From Phytoseiulus persimilis (lineage: Eukaryota; Arthropoda; Arachnida; Mesostigmata; Phytoseiidae), in the NCBI GenBank assembly GCA_037576195.1, contig CM075102.1:20704745-20768744 (forward strand): 64,000 nucleotides of DNA, given 5' to 3'. Both the position numbers and the translations under genes were made by a program. Shown piece after piece: positions 47,312 to 60,737 of the stretch (position 1 is the stretch's first letter; each line of letters begins with the position of its first letter). Under the pieces are notes generated by a model. That model was not told the origin of the DNA. It made no database searches and saw only the letters and a list, made by a program, of their open reading frames with translations.

Positions 47312-49522
47312 TTAGGCAAGTTTTGAACAACGACGGCCGCGTCCTTGATAGCGACGGAATTTCTTGACGTTTTCCTCTGTTGCATTCAGCAGAGCTCCGT
47401 TCCGATCCCCAGTCATGCTCATTTTGCCTCCGTGCATTTGATTGGATCCTGCAAAATTGGAATCGCCGTCAACGAGTGCGGAATTCAGGCCGGATCCACG
47501 CTTCCAACAAAGCGGAGCTCTAAAATATGCTGATCGTCGAATTCTGCTGAGTGTGTTGTTCGGTTCCCGATACCGATCGAGACACTAGTGCATTTTGAAG
47601 TTCGGCGAGAAAACTTTTGGACTCAGGAATCGGCAGCGATTAATAACAAAATTTCTATGGGTTCTCCCCAAAGCTCCGTTCCTCCTATTTCAAGTTGGAG
47701 AAGTTCACGTCGAAAGTTCGTCGATTACTTGCTTCTGACTCATCCGCTTGGAGTGATGGGATATGACTCGATTCCACCAACACTCAGGTTGCCGAGCTTC
47801 GCTACCATTTGTTCGACGATTTTTTCATACAGCCGAAACGAAACAGATCGATCAGAAAGAAGGTGTTGTTGTTCGGCGACGGACCCATTCTCGGGGGAGC
47901 CTTGGCGTCGCTATCGGCTCTGGCTCTCCAACTCAACCCGGCGTTTGATCTACAGCGAATGGACATGAGGTCGACAACACGCGTCCCTCTCAACAGCAAA
48001 CTGAATCGGCGGACCCGCTCCGCCCTCGTCTCGCATGTCATCGAGATCGTTTCCATCCGCTACCGTTTGTTCTCTCCCGAGCACCCGCTCGGAGTCACAG
48101 AAAACGAAAACGTATACTCCTGGCTCCCGTGGCCGAGGCAGCGTTCGATTTTCGAGCACAAACGGGAAGGATTTCCCACGTTCGACTCAAAAGTATCAGA
48201 AGCTATCGGGATGCCATCGATGGATGAAATGGAGAAGTTGGTCATTCAATCCAGCAAGCTCTGCTCCCGCCAATTCCCGAGTTCCGCTGCACGCATTTCC
48301 CCAGAAAATTATCATAGCCGTCACTCACCCAGTACGAGATATGTCGCTTTCAGCTTGATATTCGGACATCGGCAGCGGAGATCCACCATTGGAACCCAGA
48401 GACTGTCTATAGTTCCCTTACGGGGCTTCGCGGAGCCAGCTTTGAAGACCTCATTGACCTCGATTGAGAAGCGGATCCAATCTCTGAAGGTCTCTCGGGC
48501 GAGAATCGTGGCTCGTATTGCTGCAATAAATTTTCCTCTGCTTCACTCATTCCGTCTTGAGCGGCTCGTCTCGGTCGGGCCGAGCTCGGCGCGTTTCGCT
48601 TCGATTAGACGTTCTATTAGAAAGGAGCTCGATTTCGTCGCGCCGGGCAAGCGAACCCTCACTGATAGATTTTATTTTTCATGGAAACTCACCGAAGTGC
48701 TTCTTGCAGAACTTCGCAAACGAGATTTCGTCCATGTTCTCACGGCAGTTGCCGCATTCCTCGTCGTAGTGGCCTTCGTCGTCTTCGTAGTCTTCCTGCT
48801 CGGTGGAGCTCTCTTCTGGAAACGCGTTCCGAACGTCTTGAAAACACCAGATCAGAACTTCATCAGGCCAGCGATGGAATCGACGACTCACCTGGTTCCC
48901 GCGCGGTTTGTTGCAATCGCGCTTCACCTGTTTCATGCATTCCTGCAAATAAAAAGCGGAACGCTATCGACATGTGAACTCAGGAGTGTTCTCGGTAACG
49001 TGCGAGCCTCGTCCGAAACGATTCACTCACGGATGCACGGCGCGATCGGTGACCGTGACTGTTGGTATCCTTTCTGACATCTGTTGCATGTCAAACCCGT
49101 GACGCCATCTTTGCACGGGCATTGGCCGCTGGTCATGTTGCACGTCCTCCCGAGCGACCCGATGGGATGACAATCGCAAGCTGTGGGAAAGCGGTTTGGA
49201 GCTGATACGAAACCAGGAGCTCGACTGGAGCCGCCGAGCCCACGTTCCTTTTCGCTGAGCGATACACGGCAACTTCGATCTCATGAATTGAGTCAGCTCG
49301 CTCCACGAGCCCGAGCTCTCGGATCTAACTTACGTTTGCAAATTCGCTTGTGGCTTGCAGGTAGTTTGGAATCTCGATAGAATCCCTCACGACAGTGATG
49401 ACAATGGCGGCCGGCCGTATTGTGGCGACAGCGGATGCAAACACCTCCGCTGCGCATCCCTGACAGTTTGTAGAGCTCCATGTTGAAACGACAGGACCGG
49501 GAATGACCGTTGCATTGGCAGG
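47312..49522 (-). CDS. Netrin, 3' half (laminin-EGF repeats, acidic linker, NTR domain)
   Basis: Secreted axon-guidance protein; the C-terminal NTR module binds heparan sulfate and matrix. Minus-strand exons: 49334-49522, 49031-49180, 48693-48836, 48329-48520, 47312-47448, all GT-AG, each boundary in phase 1, 269 codons. Exon 1 here has [20 protein letters not shown] and [20 protein letters not shown], nearly invariant in netrins. Exon 2 is the last laminin-EGF repeat ([30 protein letters not shown]). Exon 3 carries an acidic insert ([19 protein letters not shown]), then [14 protein letters not shown]. Exon 4 is the NTR core ([39 protein letters not shown]). Exon 5 ends [20 protein letters not shown] with TAA. 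The acceptor of exon 3 may be 48815 instead of 48836. The laminin N-terminal domain and first EGF repeat lie further upstream and were not found. Confidence 0.9.
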
Positions 49523-52500
49523 CTGGAAGAAAGATGAGTTTAGATTCACCCCTTCTTGGCAGTGACCTGGGTTTCGTTCCCGGGTTCGGTCCTAGGGTTC
49601 CGTTGAGAAATGAAAATCGGAGAAGGGCGCATTTCTGAGGACCGTAAAGCTACGGCTACGGGTCCCGTAGTTACGGAATGCCTGTCCAGTTGGAGGCGGT
49701 ATCAACGTCTCCTCGTGACACCTCGAAGGCAAACAAACAAAGCTCTCAACCTCCAATGAAACGTTAAAGTGCGGCCTTGAGAGCCCGGATATTTGCAGAT
49801 ACCGACTGAGAGTTTCGAGATCACCCGGTTTCGGAGCAGCCGCGCAGACACTTCGTCTTCCTCCGAGGATCTCATCGCTTGCGCGCCCCTCGTCTGTTTT
49901 GTCGGCTGAGCCCTCTAGGATACTGACAAGTCTTCCGAATTGGCTCAAGTTTCCAAGTGGGCCGAAGTTTCACGGCGAGAGCTCTCGAGCTGGAGAACGC
50001 TCGAGTGCGTTTACGCCACTGTTGCCGAGCCACCTGCGATAAGATTGACTGACAGAGGCGTAAAAACGCCTATTCGCCTCTTCAGACGTCCTTGCTAGCA
50101 CTCCTGTCGCTCCTTCAGCGGCGCTTGCGGCGGGCGGTGGCAAAGGGTTGGACGATTGTAAACGTTTGATGTTTACTAGCACCGGAAGACGTTCGAAGTC
50201 TCTCTCGGCGCTTTTCCCACCTTTCCGAGCCGATATCACTGTCGGCCAACAAAAGCACTGCTAAAATTACTTCTGCGCGCTCCGAGCGACGCGGAACCTT
50301 CCCCGCGACCCTGGCGAGAAGTCCAGCGTACAACATGTAGCTGGAGGCGGCCTACCGGGTGCCATAATCCGGTTATGGTCCTCGGCCGGTGAGTGCACGA
50401 CGACAGCGAGAGAAACAAGAAGAGCGTATTAATTCCGCCCTCACTATAGAATGGAGCAAGGAACTGCTCGGTCGTCGGTTGGTCGATAGTCCGCCGTCTT
50501 GGGATTTTTTGCTTCTGCCTGCTTCTTATTCTTCCAATTCTCCTTGAAGTGTCAACCATTCCGCGCTTTGGAAGCCAGAGCAATTTTGCTAATTCTAATT
50601 TGGCCTAAAAGCTTTTTTCCTGTCGTGTCTCGGCCCGTTCCTCCGAACGAGAGCATTCGGCGCGAAGCCGAACAACGGGGACGTCTGTTGAAAAATGTCT
50701 TGGAGCCGAGTCACGGAGCAGATTGAGTTATCGCGCGGCTCCGACGCCGTGAGGTCGGGCAACAGCCAAGAATTTCCATAGTCCGCAACACCTCTTATTC
50801 CCTCCGCAGTAGATCCGAGTAGATCGACAACGAAACCGTCAAGGGAATCGAGCGCGGCCACGGTCCGCCATGGGGATTGGAAGCCGAGGAAGAAATATGC
50901 TGAGCGTGCACCTCCCTTATCAATGGTCGAGGGGGATGTGACCCTTCTAGTCTATGGGCGAGCGGACGAAGTCATCAGAGAGCTACATTCGGAGAGCTCC
51001 ACCAGTCCGCCGGGCCGACCCGGCGGACAAGTTGAAAGAGCAGAACAACCGGAACAAGACCAAACGTCGCCGGCGAGACGTCCCTCGCTATCGTATCGTG
51101 TTTGTACATCGGCAAAGCGGACTACGCGAAAAATCCTGAGAGCGCTGTTCCGATGAATCAGCCCCGCGAGGACGAGTCGTGCGCTAACGACTGCGATGAA
51201 CTTCCGTTCGTCTCCGTGAGCGGCGGTCAAGATAACTTTTATGGACGGGGGCTCAGTAGCGCACGCGGAAAACGAGCCTTTCGAAAGCTGGAAGAGCCGC
51301 AAGAAGAGAACCACTTGCGAGCGGTGAAAACTTTGGCAATTAGAGAGGAGCTCGGCGATAAGGGGGAGAGGGGAGGGATTTCGCGGCGAACGGGACCACG
51401 AGGCGTCTGTGAGAGTGTGCGCGGGACAGCTGAGGGGCTCGCGGCACAGCATGTGCGGGGCTAGTGGGAGTCCGTCAGCTCTTGGGGCGTGAAGGCGGGG
51501 TTGGAGCCGGGCGACAGGCGACGCTGCCGGCTGACGATAAGCTAATGGAATACCTAAATGCTCTACGGTCTTATCCGCCACGAAACCAGTCGTCGGCTCC
51601 AGCGCGCGGCTTTATTCCGAAGCGCGCGCGCGCGTACTTTGCACGGGCGACAAGAGGCGGAAAGTGAAGTGGATCTCTTATGGGCCTGATGAGCAGCAGC
51701 ATCACCGCCTACAAATGACGGAGTCCATGCATCGAATGCGCGAGCTTCCTTCGGAGCGCTTCCAACATTCATCATGTATGTATGCGGGACTAGCTCGGGG
51801 CGCACTCGAAAAGTCGTCGCCCGGGGCTCAGCTGTTGGTGAGAACCCTTGAGCGACATATTTGAGACTTCCACTAATTCCTCTCGTTCCCCACCCCGTGT
51901 AGCGCTCTCGATCAGCGATCCAGAGCAAACCCCGAGCAACTGAGAAGGAATTCGCTCAAAACTGGAGCGCTCATGGGGGAGCTCTCGTCTTGAACTCATT
52001 ACGGCCCGGAGTCGTTCCCTACCGGAGATCTCAGAGCTCGGATCCGAGCAGCGTACGAACGAATGAACCGAGGGAGGGGCCCGACGGGCGCTTCTGGCGG
52101 TACAATGTTAGCGGGAATCTCCACCGGAGCTGGCAAGCATCGACTGTCTCAATGAGCTCGTACAGCACCGAAAGAGGCCGAGCTATGATTAAAACAAAAG
52201 CTTGCCCCTCGAGAGGAGGAAAAAGCAACGAATGAATGAACGAGTGGAGACCCTGTTGCCTTCTATTGGATCCTTTTTATCGCAGGGAGTTGTGACCCAA
52301 AAACTACGATCACAACGAGGGCCGCAACGCAAAACGCGACCCGGTCCTGATTAGTGCCCGGCATACATAGAAACGCATGAGGTGCATATGTTAAGTGCAG
52401 ATGGAAGCCATAAGAGCCATCAGATAAAAAGCCTCCTCCTCTTCTCGCCTCCCCTCCCCCTTCCCAGAGGGCTCACTTTCCCGCACAAAAGACCCACCCC

Positions 52501-55500
52501 GGTCCCGACCGAAACGAGCTCCTGTTGCACTTCTCACTTGCGCTCAGCCGTCCGACCCCTCGGCAGCCCGGGGGCCACATATCGCTGCGCGCGATCTTTT
52601 CCAGATAGGCCACGGCTCGCGCGTACCCGAGGTTTACGATCGCGCTCTCCCATGCGGTCGCGAGCCCGAACTCTAAAACACCCCCAGACCTCGGTCGCAA
52701 CCGAAAATTCCGGTTGCGATGACAACCCGACCGGGATCGGCGGGGCCCGGCTCGCGTGCGATGAACGAGCCACTGATTACAGCGTCATTAGAAGAGAGTT
52801 GCTGCGTAAATATTTCAACGAGCAATTCGCCAATTGGAAAAAGCGACCCGAGCGGTGGACCCCTCACCTGAGGGTTTGTTCTCAGTTATTATTTATAGGA
52901 TTTACGAGCCGGTGGCAGCATGCCAGACGGAGGAGTCGATAGTGGAGCCTGCGCGAAGTTGGCCACCGCAAACGAACGGCTCTGAATCCGTGACGTGCAT
53001 TCCGGCCGCTCCGGCAGCTGTACGTCTGCAGACGGAGAGCAAGCAAACACACCCGGCTCGTAAACCGGCTCGGAAGAAAGGAAAAGCGGCTGCACATCGC
53101 GCTGTTAGCTCGGGTGCTGGATTTCGCTTCTCTCGATTGCACTCGATTCTTCTCGGTTTTTGTGCAGGCATTTTTCGGAGAGTGACTCGCTTTTTCCGAT
53201 CGGATCGACGCGATCCGCCGATACGTAGTTACCAGCAGCAGGAGTCTGTGGCAGAAGTTTCGAGCTTGTGTCGAACGCTTGTGTCAGAAGAGTTCGAGAG
53301 AGCCACAGTGGTTGGAACGACGGAAACACTTCTCGGAGCGGGAGCTCCGTCGCCCACGTCGAATCCACCGGTAGCGTTCTGACTTCTCAAAGGTTACAGC
53401 CTTGTGCGTCCGTGCTAATATATCTGCACGTGTGGCACTCACTGATCTAGCGTCGGTTGAGGTCCATAACTCAGATCGGATCCCCGGCTACTTTTCCGCC
53501 GAGATGCTCAGATGATAGGATCATATATTTTCTCGACAGTTTTCGGCTCATTATTCGGAGCTCTCCCATGTTGATGTAACCGGAGCGGCCGGCTGATTTT
53601 TGAGCATGGGCTCGTCCTCTTCTATCGAGTTTCAGAGCAGCGACAGCGACCCATTTGTGGCAGCATGCGATGGAGGCGCATGATCGTCTTCCATCTTTTC
53701 CAGCACTTGTGCCCCTCATTCCGATGCTCGTGAAATACATAGGATCCCGTGCGGCTCCTGCGCGGGTAACATCTCATCTCTCTGTGTTCCGAACTATGAG
53801 TCGACAAGATGGCTTCGCATCGAACTCGATTTTCAACAGGGAAAGCGGCGTGGCACGATGGGAATTTCTGTTCCTCACTCCCGATTCCAAGAGCAGATGG
53901 CGGTGCGTGCACGAGATTATAGTGATGGTACTCGTTGCCCGCAAACGCTTCCCCTCGGAGGGAGCATCTGCGCGTCGATGATATTTCGGATATTCTGCCC
54001 ATGGCAGATCGAATTTCTCCATGTCTAGACTTGAGACAAATTCCAGCAGAAACAACATCGGATGTCTGCCACGGATCGGTTGCCTTGCTGAGAGAATTCA
54101 ATACTCGGTAAAAAGAGAAAAAAACGCCGGCAGAGTATCAGAAAGTTCCGTTTCAGCAGAGAACCAGATGCGACACTCGGAGATAGTCTTTCGGAGGGAA
54201 AAACAACATTGTTTCTTCGCGCTCAACGGATTTGACATCCAGCCAGCTCAACGACTCCCGCTCGATGCTCGTCTGTTAAGTTTCAGGCTTCGGCGCAACT
54301 CGTTGATCGACACTGTGCAGTTACGCCCAGATTGAGGGCGCGACTTGTAGGACACGGCGTCTTGAGTGTGATTCCGCTGTTCCTTTTGAGCAGCTCATTC
54401 ATCTTAAGAAGCAAGTCAGACGAGCAGGGACTGCGAACAATCGTTCAAAAGCCTCGCTTTGCTTGGTTGTAGAGTCATCGATCATGAATCTTTGACATGT
54501 CTTAGGTGTGCGGGCGGGCGAGCCACCGGGATTTGAATCGATGAATGTCCTCTTCATCTCTGTCGACGTCGTTGTCAGAGCCGCAATCGTCGACCTCGCC
54601 GACCTCAACGTTCTGTGGCTCGGCTCGAGGCGACAAATCTCGATCTCGACGCTGCTTTCACCGCAGGCCGCTGGATCTGCCCGGTCCGGGCGCAGCGACT
54701 CCGTGCATGGATGTGTGCTTGAACGTCTTGAACGGGTCCGGTGAGGATCTCGCGAAGTGCCGGAGAGCCTGCCCCGAAACGGACGGACCGTGTTGAAGTC
54801 ATCGGCTAAAAACTTCACATATTCTGAGCTGGCCCGTGATCACCGAGCATTCTTCGCACTCCGCACCCCACAATCTTTTGGTTTACTCGAGACGACAATT
54901 TTCCGCGGACGCCATCTTGCCTCACCGCTCCCGCTCCTCCGTTCTCTTTTGAGGCACATCAATTCTAGAAAAACCTGCACTTTGGACAATTTTCGCTCGT
55001 CGCGACACACAGGAGGACAGGCGGAGCAGTGCGGCGCTGATCTCCGAGCTCGGTCGCCCGCTTTGGAAAACGATGTCGATGAACAGGAGCAACGCAATGA
55101 ATCAATGGGAGGCTGAAGGAGGGTCACGGAGAACTTCATGGATCACATAGAATGGAGTGGCGGCAAATGTAGGAGGTGCCCCCCCCCCCCATCCCTCCTT
55201 GATGCGACGCCGTCATCGTTGACGTGATCATCATCGTCATGTCGAGGTTGCTTGACCTTCCTCTACAAGCATTGCTTCCTTTTTGCTTCCTCCCGTTCCT
55301 TTTGATTGGAAATCGAAGTGGGCCGAGGACGCAAAAAGCCCCCTGACGAAATTTGGAATTTCTCTCCGCTTTCCTTGCTTTTGACGACTGGTTCCTGGAT
55401 CCGGCCTCCCGTCCTTCCTTGGAGAACATCGGTGTATTCCCCGCCGAGCGCACCTTCCCCCGCCTTCTTGTCCCTCTTGTGGGAACGGCGACGTTCGCTT

Positions 55501-58500
55501 CCACTCTCCGGGGGGTTTCGGCGTGGTTCAAATGCGTTAGCGATGTTTGCTGAATGTTTTCGAAAACCCCGTCTCTTCGGGGACCTTTCAGGAATTTCGT
55601 CCTCATCTCGTTCTCGGCGGTCAGAGCGCAGCTCCTGGGAAACGGAACTGCCTCCTGCGACGAGTCTCCGGGAAAGACTTCACGGCCGGTCGTCGAACGG
55701 GATATGAGAGGGATTAGTTGTCGATCTTTGCGGTGACACCTCTCCTCGCGAAGATTAATTACGTGATGATGATTTCCGCGGCGGTAAAGCGGCCAGTTAC
55801 GCACCGACAACGCGGGCTCGGTCGGGAAATAGTCCAGAAGTTGCTGTACGGCAGCCTCAAAGGAGAAGCTCCTTTGATGTCGTCAAGCAGTCGAGTTGAG
55901 TTTTTTCCTCTCGTGGCCTGGCTGTATTCGATGTCTTTGACTTTTTGCCCGCCTATCCGAAGGCAAAACCAACAGCGATAGCAAGCTTTTCGCCGAACGT
56001 GCGGCGTTCCTTCTGTGCCGGGGCGCGTTTTTTGCGCCCGGGCCCTTGCCTCTCAGCCCGCTGCCCGGGTCCGTACGCATGAGGTCCCATTCGGTTTTTC
56101 GTTGCACGCTCACACTGGTTGCAAACCCCGGAGCTCCGGTGTGATCACTAACAAGCACATCCCGGCAACGGAAGTGGCGAAGGTCGTTCGCAGAACTTTC
56201 AGCTGATTTTCGTGTCGCCGTACATCATGGGCTCTTCTTTTTGGATAACTATTTTCGCACGCCGCTCCGTTCTGATTTTCTCGTTTCGCTCGAAGCTCGG
56301 TCTGATCCACTTGATTAGCGTTCCCCAACGACATTGTGATGATCGTCCAGCAAGTCGATCAGGAATTCAGCCGAGTCTGATGAGCGTAGTTTGTCGACGA
56401 CGTCAATTACCGGAAAAGTTGGCAAATTTCTTGCCCAGGAAACGAGGCAAGCGATCCCTGGTCGCGAAATATCCTCTCTCAGCAATGAAGCTAACCTCGA
56501 TCAAACGACTCGGCACTCCGCGCGCACACAGCCGACGTTCCGTCCGGATGACGTGTGTTTGAACGAGGAATTCGTGCATGGTTACACCTGCAGCAGTCAG
56601 GGTTTACGGAGTCGGGACGGAAGAGCAGTTCCCGTTTCTCTTTTGAAAGGAGGACAAGGAGGAGTGATATTTTTCGACTTTTGCCGTCCTCAACAGGAGA
56701 ACGGGCGGGCCGCCGTCCGGGGCTCGGTGCTCTCGGCAGTGAAAAACATTCCGGTTCGTGCTCTCCTTTCCTGGTTCTCCTGAGGAAATCTCCACGGAGG
56801 AAGGTGTCGTCTTTCTGAGTTCTTCAACAGAAAACGGCTCTCCAGGCGCTCGCCTTTTTCTTTGCTTCGTTTGCTGGCAAAGTTTGCTCGCTGCTTGGGG
56901 ATTCGAGGACACTTAGTCTGCTTTTGAATGCGGGACAAAACTTCTCCCTCACGGCCCAAAGCCAGGAACAACACCCGACACGACAGATCAGATGAGCACC
57001 AGGTAAATATTTGTCTCTCGTCAGTCATTGAGATCAGGCATTCTTCTTGATGGCTTCGCGAAGGCTGATTGACCCATTTCTTCCGAACGAAAGTGGGGGG
57101 ATAGAATTCGTACCTCTGTCCGCATGTCATGGCTCCCGCGTAAGAGAGAACAGCTGGTTTCAGGGTGGTCGTCGTTCTCATGAACGAGTTCAGCACGGAT
57201 TCACGAGAAGGAGTTTATTCCTTTGTATCAAGTTAGAAGCGTGCTGATGGATGCGGCAAACTGGAAGTGTCGCTCGACGTTACCGTTCAGGGAAATTCCT
57301 CCAAAACGATCCAACGCTCGATCTCGCACGCAGGAGAAAATCCGAGCCGTGCACGTGATGACAAATTGGAAACCGCTCATTCATTCAAACACGGAGTCAG
57401 TCGCTCGTTCGAGGCTGCCCTGTAATAACAAACCAGCAGCGAGGGGAACACGCCAACACGCTAGCGGGTGCGCGAGATCCTCCCTTTACGCGCTCCCGCA
57501 TCACGCAGGCGACGGGAATCGCTCGCGAGCGGGGGAATCGTCGTCGACGTCGTCGTTCGAGTTATGTTCGTCCTGGCTGCCGGTCGAAAACCGTGCAGCG
57601 GTCGTCCCCCATTTCCTAACGTCTCGAAAGTGAAGAGCATTTCAGTATTCAGCTAGCTCGCTGACTAGGGTTGGCTTTTGGAGGCTCGCGGAAGGAAGGA
57701 GGCCGGGAACATGAGAATGGGATCGGATTCACAGCAACCGAAAAAAGGAGCGCGCAGGCTCTACGACCAGGCACGCACGCAGACACGCACGCCCGACTCC
57801 GACTCGCCGACGAACCGAGCGACAAATCTACTCGGCCAAGGTAGCTCCGTTCCCAAACTACTCACTGCGTTCGCACGCATTGTACCACGTGGAGATTGCG
57901 AATTCCCCTCTGTGTCCGTGAGATGCTTCATGAATTTTCTATGGGAAGGTCCCCACGGACTCCTGTGCCAGTGCTTCGCTTGAATTTACGTAGCCGGTGC
58001 CGCGCAATGTCCGCGCAATGCCCGGAAAGACGATGAGATCGCCGGCAGCGTCGGAGACCGAGTTGATTGAAAGGGACGGCCTTGTTCCTCTGGACTGGCC
58101 TGGCGCCATCGAGCCGTTGTTGCGCGACGGTCGAAGCCGATTCCTCGGACACCTCGTCCCATGTCAGGTTGGGCGTTTCAGGCCGGGTCGGATCCGAAAA
58201 CCCGTGTCATTTGGATGGTATTGCAAAAGGGGTGTGGCCGGTGGATGGAGTGTCCCCTCGGTGTTAGCCCAGTGGTGCCAAGTGAAGCCGGCCACAGTTA
58301 GACATCCGCTGGCCCGCCCCATCGTCTGCCAGTGTGCCGAGTTCTTGGCCCTTTCTATTTAGCGGCCGCGGCGGCTGCGGGCAAAGCGGAGACAAGGCAA
58401 GTGGCAATTTCCTCCGAACATCTAAATTCATCACAATCTGGGCGGGGAGTGAATATTCGCAGTGAGTATGAGCGAGACCTCACGACGCGGATTCGGCCTA

Positions 58501-59861
58501 GTCGACGGTCGAGCTCTCCGACCCCAGCCCGGGGGCCTGGGAAGCGACGAGGGAAGCAGTCCAGGTATTTCCTCGAATACTTCCATCCGGCTCTGGAGCG
58601 TTTTGCCCGTATGAGATGGAAAGCGAGTCAATTAGTAACTTTGTTAATGTGTTCTCAGAACATTAACTCGGGACGGATCCCGGAATTCCGAGTGCTGAAA
58701 TACGGTCGCTTCAAGGTGGGCTCCGATGTTTGAGCAGCAGGGTACGACTGAGGATTCTCTTTGTTCTGAATGAGAGAAGAGGGATCTGGGGAGGTGATGA
58801 CGCTAGTTCCGCGCAGTGTGAGACAACCTGGGCCAGAAACCTTCCACCGAAGCGACCCACAACAACTTAGACGGCTCGCGAGCTTCTCAGGAGAGTTCAT
58901 GAAAGCCCCTCTCGGTACGTGCTTCACGATTCTCTCAAAACCTCACTCCCTCGGTCGTTTCAGACATCGAACAGCGTCGGAGAAGAAGCGCTGCGATCAG
59001 GTCATCGGACTCGTGCACTCGGTGTTCTCGTTCCGGGGCGTTCGAACGAAGGGTAGACGTTGAAGAGTCGTTCGAAGAACGCTTCCTTGTTTCTATCTCG
59101 ACCCCGGAACGTCAGAGTCTGGCGGAAACATGGCGGCATGGCAGTCGGGTGAGTGTGAAGAACAATAGCATTCACTAGTTGGCTGGAATCGAACGAGTGT
59201 GGATGTACCGGGCAGACTAGCGAACAGGCGAGCAATGAGCGGAAGGGCCTGTGGAGGAGGACAAGAAGAGGAAAAGGAGAGAGGAGGTCTGATTTCCACA
59301 TATATTGGCCGCGGCCTGGAGTCCTCCATAGTCCACGCGCCGTTCGGAATAGCAATAGACAACTAAGACGGATCGCAGGAGACCACAAGCCACCCAGGTT
59401 GCCGGTTGGCCACTGCCCGACAAAGGTTTGTGAATCTTGGAGAATTTTCCATAGCTTCCCTCTCTCGGTCTCCGATTCTTCCTCGGTCGTTTGCTCACTC
59501 ACAGGTTCCGTTCGGCTTCTCCTCTCCCGGAGTCCATCGGTCTCGGCCCTCCGTTCCTCCCCCCCCCCCCCTCCGGGATTTGAAGTTTGACCCATGCGGA
59601 GAACAAAGCGAACGCTTGGTCCTGAACAGGAAAAGTTCTGAACACTTTCTGCAGAGTCATCCGTTACGACGTACAGGCGAGGAAGCGAGCAATCCAGGCG
59701 CAGGCTATTCTCCATATTAGGAAGTGTCCAACGGCGGAACTCGTCTCGGCCATCCGTTCATCCAAAAGAATCCCGACTCGCATACGCAAAGGGGTGGCGC
59801 ATTTTTCATTGTTGTGCATCTTTTCCCTTTGATCCCGCTCATCCCGGTATCTTATCATCAC
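49523..59861. other. No gene firmly recognised; possibly netrin intron
   Basis: No laminin N-terminal exon is recognisable on the minus strand, so part or all of this may be netrin intron. Long GC-rich chance frames occur on both strands. Poly-C runs lie near 55181-55190 and 59559-59570. Confidence 0.35.
54667..54796 (+). CDS. Candidate terminal exon of a small Cys-rich peptide
   Basis: After a CACCGCAG acceptor-like site, the plus frame reads PLDLPGPGAATP, then CMDVCLNVLNGSGEDLAKC and RRACPETDGPC with a TGA stop. Two CxxxC pairs, 13 residues apart, suggest a disulfide-stapled helical hairpin. The frame stays open back to 54545 without a signal peptide, so a 5' exon would be needed. No family is recognised; the opposite strand is also open. 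Confidence 0.25.
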
Positions 59862-60344
59862 TCAGTACCATGGCAGGTGCTTTCGCAGCCCCAGTAAGGC
59901 CAACAAATCAGCGGACGCGAACCGGGCGAGGATAGGTATAAGAACACAGTCGTACATCATAAGGTCGAAATAGGGCTCCCGACGACCCACGGGCTCCATT
60001 CGCCTGCGGCCAGACGATAGGATCCATTTATGAGCACTATCATGACAGATTCGGTTCGTAAGGAGCCTCTCGATTAATATTTCGATAGCATCCATGATAT
60101 CGGTAAGGGCTTTGTTGGCAAACTTCTTCCACTCTCCCTCGAGGGCGCAGAATTGACCCGTTCCGGGAGGATGATTCGGACAACGGATCCAGGAAGCGAG
60201 AGCGTTGCGCGCTTTTTCACCAAGTTCTCGAAAGATTCCCCGAAGTTGCACGAACTGTGGTGTTTGTCCTACGTTCTCTGGCGAAGCATCGATGAAGAAA
60301 GCTCTTCCGATCAGAAAACCGATCCCTGATTCCGGTCGAGCCAT
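59862..60344 (-). CDS. Hypothetical 160-residue protein
   Basis: The minus-strand ORF begins MARPESGIGFLIGRAFFI and ends LLALLGLRKHLPWY. A stop lies two codons upstream of the ATG, so the ATG is the only full-length start unless an internal acceptor is used. Residue use looks protein-like: amphipathic helical stretches (FRELGEKARNALASW, ALTDIMDAIEILIERLLT), four Cys, many Trp, and a hydrophobic C-terminal third. No family is recognised. It lies on the netrin strand, about 10 kb upstream of the known netrin exons, so it is either intronic to netrin or upstream of it. Confidence 0.45.
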   Translation of the reverse strand: MARPESGIGFLIGRAFFIDASPENVGQTPQFVQLRGIFRELGEKARNALASWIRCPNHPPGTGQFCALEGEWKKFANKALTDIMDAIEILIERLLTNRICHDSAHKWILSSGRRRMEPVGRREPYFDLMMYDCVLIPILARFASADLLALLGLRKHLPWY

Positions 60345-60737
60345 GAATCAATGAGCGGAAGTGTCACACAATTTCTCGAAGGCCATCTGTTGGCAGCATT
60401 TCGTTCTCAGTCTGCATTCGCGGGCGACCATTGAGCTGTCCACCGACTCATTCAACGACTTCTTCTGAGATCGAACCACCTAACATTCCTGTCTACGGCC
60501 ACGTGAGACTCAAATCGGAGACGCCGTGCTTCGCACGACATGAGTATTGAAGCCGCCGCTCCGCAAGCACTACGAGCGAGTGGCGTCGGCGCAGAGAATC
60601 CCACTCCAAGAAACAGCCGAAGACCCGCAGATGTGTGTGTAATGCAGTTCAACCCGTTGTAAGGGACTTGGATTTAGCTGGAGTTTCGTTTTTACAAACT
60701 TGTCCTTCGGCTCTCGCCGGACCCCACCTTCAGGGAT

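Noticed and set aside
47809-49077. 422-codon plus-strand open frame
   Set aside because: It is antisense to four netrin exons and their introns; the minus strand has clear family motifs, splice sites and consistent phase.
59002-59715. 237-codon minus-strand frame
   Set aside because: Low-complexity Arg/Glu/Ser composition across a poly-C run; no domain, and competing frames on the other strand.
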